Part shown: positions 46,801 through 49,867 of the stretch, piece after piece
Numbering within the stretch: position 1 is the stretch's first letter
Layout: every line of letters begins with the position of its first letter
Assembly: GCA_022791315.1 (NCBI GenBank)
Contig: JAAVYW010000062.1
Location: 1 to 49,867, forward strand
DNA length: 49,867 bases
DNA from: Oscillospiraceae bacterium
Lineage (GTDB): Bacteria; Bacillota; Clostridia; Oscillospirales; Ruminococcaceae
Direction: 5' to 3'
The notes under the pieces: generated by a model
The model's input: the letters and a program-made list of their open reading frames with translations, nothing else
Database searches by the model: none
Told to the model about the DNA's origin: nothing
Made by a program: the position numbers and the translations under genes

Positions 46801-46823
46801 TATCGATATGATATTATCGATAT
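46801..46823. promoter_or_regulatory. Paired TATCGATAT boxes upstream of the promoter
   Basis: TATCGATAT occurs at 46801-46809 and again at 46815-46823, 14 bases apart, about 30 bases upstream of the -35. Each box contains the self-palindrome TATCGATA. It could be an activator or redox-regulator site; it does not match the Rex consensus. Confidence 0.4.
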
Positions 46824-47052
46824 ATTCCTGCCCAAAATCCTGGGGGAGATTGTGTATTTTGCCAGGGGCGGGAAAAAACCAGGGAGATGAAATTTCCGTC
46901 GAATTTCCCATTATTTTGATTATATCACAAGTAGTTTTCTACGCCAAGAGGGAATTTTCCATTTGCCGTGAAATTTCTCTGTTTTCGCGGGGTCCCTGCC
47001 CCATACCTATTCACAAACCGGGCAAAAAATGTGGCTTGTCCCCAGAGAAACC

Positions 47053-47082
47053 CACAATCCCGCCCCAAACTGTGGGATTGTG
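47053..47082. repeat. Inverted repeat upstream of the GH3 gene
   Basis: CACAATCCC (47053-47061) and GGGATTGTG (47074-47082) form a 9-bp inverted repeat about 100 bases before the start codon. No T-run follows, so it is more likely an operator or mRNA structure than a terminator. Nothing else is recognised in 46824-47183. Confidence 0.45.
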
Positions 47083-47183
47083 CACAAAATCCTCGTGTCT
47101 GCCTCTATCTTTTTGCGGGAATTTCTGGTAGAATAGAGGGGAAAAACGGCAGGGCACCCTGTACAGAAAGGATGAGAAACCAC

Positions 47184-49376
47184 ATGGAAAAGTACCGAGA
47201 CGCCTCCCTCCCCTTTGAGGAGCGGGCGGAGGATTTGGTTTCCCGCATGACGCTGGAGGAAAAAATCAGCCAGCTCACCAACAACGCCGCCGCCATCCCC
47301 CGGCTGGGCATCCCCTCCTATAACTGGTGGAACGAGGGGCTGCACGGGGTGGCAAGGGCGGGCACGGCCACGGTGTTCCCCCAGTCCATTGCCCTGGCGG
47401 CAGTTTTTGACGAGGAGCTTGCCTACCAGGTGGGCAAGATAACCGCCGAAGAGGGCCGGGCCAAATACGATTCCTACCAGGAGGAGGGCGACCACACCAT
47501 TTATAAGGGCCTCACCTTCTGGTCCCCCAATGTCAACATCTTCCGTGACCCCCGCTGGGGCCGCGGCCAGGAGACCTATGGCGAAGACCCCTACCTCACC
47601 TCCCGCCTGGGCGTGTCCTTCATCAAGGGCCTCCAAGGGGACGACCCCAAGTATCTCAAGGCGGCGGCCTGTGCCAAGCACTTTGCCGTCCACTCCGGCC
47701 CCGAACCCCAGCGCCACGACATCGACGCCCACCCCTCCCGCAAGGATTTAAACGAGACCTATCTCCCCGCCTTTGAGGCCTGCGTGAAAGAGGGGAACGT
47801 GGAATCCGTGATGGGCTCCTATAACCGCATCTACGGCCAGTCCGGCTGCGGCTCGGAGGAACTGATGGTAAACACCCTCCGGGGCAAATGGGGCTTCAAA
47901 GGCCACTATGTCTCCGACTGCGGCGCCATCCGGGACTTTTACCAGCACCACGGCACCGCCGCCAACGTGGTAGAGGCCGCTGCCCTGGGCATCCGTATGG
48001 GCTGCGATGTCAACTGCGGCACTGCCTATGACCATGTGGGCGAGGCGGTAGAGCAGGGCCTCATCACCGAGGAACAGGTGGACGCCTGCGTCAAGCGCCT
48101 GATGGTGACAAGGATGAAACTGGGCCTCTATGAGGACACCCCCCAGTTCAGCTACCCCTACAACGTCATCGACTGTGAGGAGCACCGGGCTATCAATTTA
48201 AACGCCGCCCGCCGCGCCATTGTGATGCTGAAAAACGACGGCACCCTGCCCCTCAACCGGGACAAGATGAAGAGCATTGCCGTGGTGGGCCCCAACGCGG
48301 CCAGCACCGTCATGCTCTGCGGCAACTACCACGGCACCGCCTCCGACAACGTGACAATTTTAGACGGCATCCGCGCCCAGTGCGGGGACACCGTGCGCCT
48401 GCTCTATGCCCAGGGCAGCCCCCTCTATGAGCGCCACTTCGGCCCCCCTCCCGGGTTTGACATGAGCAAGCTCACCCCGGAGCAAATCGAGGCCTTCTCC
48501 GCCTTCAAAAAGATGATGGACGGCGACGGCGTGCGCATCTCCGAGGCTGTCTCCGCTGTGCGCCACTCGGATGTCACTGTCCTCTGTCTGGGCCTGGACG
48601 AGACCATTGAGGGCGAGGAGATGCACGGCTCCAACATGGCAGGCGGCGGCGATAACCTGACCCTCTCCCTGCCCGCCATCCAGCAAAAGCTGCTGGAAGA
48701 GGTGCTGGCCGTGGGCAAACCCGTGGTGGTCATCACCTGCTCCGGCAGTGAAATCATCGTGGACGACCCCAGAATCAACGCCCATCTCCAGGCATTCTAC
48801 CCCGGCAGCCAGGGCGGCAAGGCCATTGCCGAAATCCTCTTTGGGGAAACAAACCCCTCCGGCCGCCTGCCTATCACCTTCTACCGCAGCGCCGACACCC
48901 TCCCCGATTTCTGCGACTACGCCATGAAAGGCCGCACCTACCGCTATCTCGAGGAGGAGGCCCTCTACCCCTTTGGCTACGGCCTGTCCTACACCAGCTT
49001 CACCTATTCCTCCCCTTCCCTCTCCGCCCGGGAACTCCCCGCCGGAGAACCCGTCACCCTCACCGTGCAGGTGAAAAACACGGGCAGCACACAGGGCGAC
49101 GAGGTAGCCCAGGTGTACATCAAAGACCTGGAATCCTCTGTGGCATCCCCCAACTGCTCCCTCTGCGCCTTCCAACGCGTCTCCCTGGCCCCTGGCGAAG
49201 AACGGGAACTCACCTTCACCATCCCCGCCAAAGCCATGGAACTGGTGCTGGAAGACGGCTCCCGCACCATCGAACCCGGCCGCTTCACCCTGTCTGTAGG
49301 CGGCGGCCAACCCGACCCCCGCACCGAAACCCTCACCGGCCAGAAAATCCAAACCATTGAGTTTTCTGTAAAATAG
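47184..49376 (+). CDS. Glycoside hydrolase family 3, beta-xylosidase-like
   Basis: This 730-residue enzyme has an N-terminal TIM-barrel domain, an alpha/beta sandwich and a C-terminal fibronectin III-like domain. NWWNEGLHGVARAGTATVFP, FRDPRWGRGQETYGEDPYL and ACAKHFAVHSGPEPQRHDID are the segments seen in GH3 xylan beta-xylosidases. The nucleophile is the Asp of YVSDCGAI. There is no signal peptide, so it works on imported xylo- or gluco-oligosaccharides. ATG 47184 was chosen with AAAGGA twelve bases before. ATG 47172 overlaps that site. A strong terminator follows. Confidence 0.92.
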   Translation: MEKYRDASLPFEERAEDLVSRMTLEEKISQLTNNAAAIPRLGIPSYNWWNEGLHGVARAGTATVFPQSIALAAVFDEELAYQVGKITAEEGRAKYDSYQEEGDHTIYKGLTFWSPNVNIFRDPRWGRGQETYGEDPYLTSRLGVSFIKGLQGDDPKYLKAAACAKHFAVHSGPEPQRHDIDAHPSRKDLNETYLPAFEACVKEGNVESVMGSYNRIYGQSGCGSEELMVNTLRGKWGFKGHYVSDCGAIRDFYQHHGTAANVVEAAALGIRMGCDVNCGTAYDHVGEAVEQGLITEEQVDACVKRLMVTRMKLGLYEDTPQFSYPYNVIDCEEHRAINLNAARRAIVMLKNDGTLPLNRDKMKSIAVVGPNAASTVMLCGNYHGTASDNVTILDGIRAQCGDTVRLLYAQGSPLYERHFGPPPGFDMSKLTPEQIEAFSAFKKMMDGDGVRISEAVSAVRHSDVTVLCLGLDETIEGEEMHGSNMAGGGDNLTLSLPAIQQKLLEEVLAVGKPVVVITCSGSEIIVDDPRINAHLQAFYPGSQGGKAIAEILFGETNPSGRLPITFYRSADTLPDFCDYAMKGRTYRYLEEEALYPFGYGLSYTSFTYSSPSLSARELPAGEPVTLTVQVKNTGSTQGDEVAQVYIKDLESSVASPNCSLCAFQRVSLAPGEERELTFTIPAKAMELVLEDGSRTIEPGRFTLSVGGGQPDPRTETLTGQKIQTIEFSVK

Positions 49377-49384
49377 TGAATTTT

Positions 49385-49422
49385 AAACAAAGGCTTGCCA
49401 GTTACGGCAAGCCTTTGTTTTT
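49385..49422 (+). terminator. Terminator of the GH3 gene
   Basis: AAACAAAGGCTTGCC (49385-49399) pairs with GGCAAGCCTTTGTTT (49406-49420), followed by further T's. Confidence 0.9.
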
Positions 49423-49437
49423 CAGAGCCAACCTTTG

Positions 49438-49680
49438 TCCTATCTCGCCGTAGGCGAATTAAAGTTTCCGTCCACCCTTTTCAAAGGGTGGCAGGTCCAG
49501 GACAGCGTCCTGGTCGCTCATCGCAATGAGCGAAATCCCCCTTCTAAGGAGCGGCGTCTCATATCAAAGCCCAGCCTGCGCACCCAGCTAACATGCCGCC
49601 CTCCACCCAGCTCCTCTTTGCCAGTAACACACCCCACCCCCTCGCCGCCTTTGCCAACGGCAAACAGGCTCCCACCCCCG
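49438..49680 (+). repeat. Hairpin-array repeat, copy E (partial)
   Basis: This copy starts CTATCTCGCCGTAGGCGAAT, like copy C. CCACCCTTT-TC-AAAGGGTGG and CCAGGAC-AGC-GTCCTGG stand where copies B and C have the GACCAAC/GTTGGTC stem. GCTCAT-CGCA-ATGAGC keeps the pairing of GCTCAC/GTGAGC through a compensatory change. The second half of the long copies is absent. It lies between the GH3 gene and flagellin. Confidence 0.75.
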
Positions 49681-49682
49681 CA

Positions 49683-49716
49683 AAACACCCCCACCGGAAA
49701 ACCCGGCGGGGGTGCC
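49683..49716 (-). terminator. Flagellin terminator
   Basis: On the minus strand CACCCCCGCCGG pairs (one mismatch) with CCGGTGGGGGTG around a TTTT-containing loop, and TTTT follows. It lies about 40 bases after the flagellin stop. Confidence 0.7.
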
Positions 49717-49754
49717 ATACGCTTTTATGAATCCAAGACAAACTGCGAAAGGGA

Positions 49755-49867
49755 TTACTGGAGCAGCTGCAGCACAGACTGGGGCTGCTGGTTCGCCTGG
49801 GCCAGCATCGCCTGGGCGGACTGTACCAGCACGTTCATCTTCGTGTAGTTCATCATTTCCTTCGCCA
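49755..49867 (-). CDS. Flagellin, C-terminal fragment (5' part beyond window edge)
   Basis: The last 37 residues are visible and end MNVLVQSAQAMLAQANQQPQ then SVLQLLQ. This is the invariant D0 helix at the flagellin C-terminus, which packs in the filament core and is recognised for export. The rest of the gene is outside the window. It shows the organism is, or was, motile and agrees with csrA at the other edge. Confidence 0.93.
   Translation of the reverse strand, partial: AKEMMNYTKMNVLVQSAQAMLAQANQQPQSVLQLLQ

Noticed and set aside
46801-46823. Rex or FNR binding site
   Set aside because: The boxes do not match TTGTGAA-type or TTGAT-N4-ATCAA consensus patterns.
48360-49352. 330-codon minus-strand ORF
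   Set aside because: Shadow of the GH3 gene; Gly/Ala/Val-rich with no domain pattern.

Overview
The window is a GC-rich bacterial chromosome segment from a low-oxygen Firmicute, most likely a flagellated gut-type Clostridia (Oscillospirales is my best guess; inferred from gene families, not computed). Supporting signs are the csrA and flagellin fragments at the two edges, the tmRNA/smpB and SRP RNA-dnaX-ybaB-recR neighbourhoods, strong AGGAGG-type ribosome sites, an FMN riboswitch with a RibU ECF transporter, and a strictly anaerobic Flx-Hdr iron-sulfur gene set. The strain looks like a fermenter that makes succinate or uses fumarate as an electron sink.

Layout. 1-7 kb: csrA (cut), two very long palindromes, a MATE pump with a possible operator, an XpaC-like protein, a DUF4358-transglutaminase lipoprotein, and an ABC-F ATPase preceded by a 33-codon leader ORF, two mutually exclusive hairpins and two tandem terminators. 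7-14 kb, all minus: DUF2871 membrane protein, tmRNA, smpB, recR, ktrA, ktrB, ybaB, dnaX, SRP RNA, then a SLOG protein with a small ribbon-helix-helix protein. 14.8-22.2 kb: a RelBE-type pair, a class B penicillin-binding protein, D-Ala-D-Ala ligase, a zinc-ribbon membrane protein, an iron alcohol dehydrogenase, and copies of a long hairpin-packed repeat. 22-30.5 kb: an M23 peptidase, two near-duplicate alpha/beta hydrolases flanking an AT-richer sigma factor-DUF2461 pair, a Nudix hydrolase, a probable pseudogene, the FMN riboswitch and ribU, an RNA methyltransferase and an AraC-type regulator. 30.5-34.1 kb: a DUF5060 glycosidase divergent from a GntR/YtrA-ABC transporter operon.

34.2-46.7 kb is the metabolic core, all on the minus strand. 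In transcription order: LDH-like malate dehydrogenase, class II fumarase, HdrB, HdrC, HdrA, MvhD/FlxD, FlxC, FlxB, FlxA, a fumarate reductase iron-sulfur subunit, a fumarate reductase flavoprotein, a small three-helix membrane protein and a thioredoxin-like [2Fe-2S] protein. Together these encode oxaloacetate to malate to fumarate to succinate next to a complete Flx-Hdr electron-bifurcation set. No cytochrome b anchor and no DsrC are present. The inference is that a soluble fumarate reductase takes electrons from the Hdr side of Flx-Hdr. The window ends with a GH3 beta-xylosidase-like enzyme and the C-terminus of flagellin.

Two observations stand out as possibly undescribed. One is the Flx-Hdr/fumarate reductase/fumarase/malate dehydrogenase locus. 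The other is a modular repeat family (three long and two shorter copies, plus small relatives) built from about a dozen back-to-back perfect hairpins with three- or four-base loops. In that family the stems stay paired while loops, and sometimes whole stems, change between copies.
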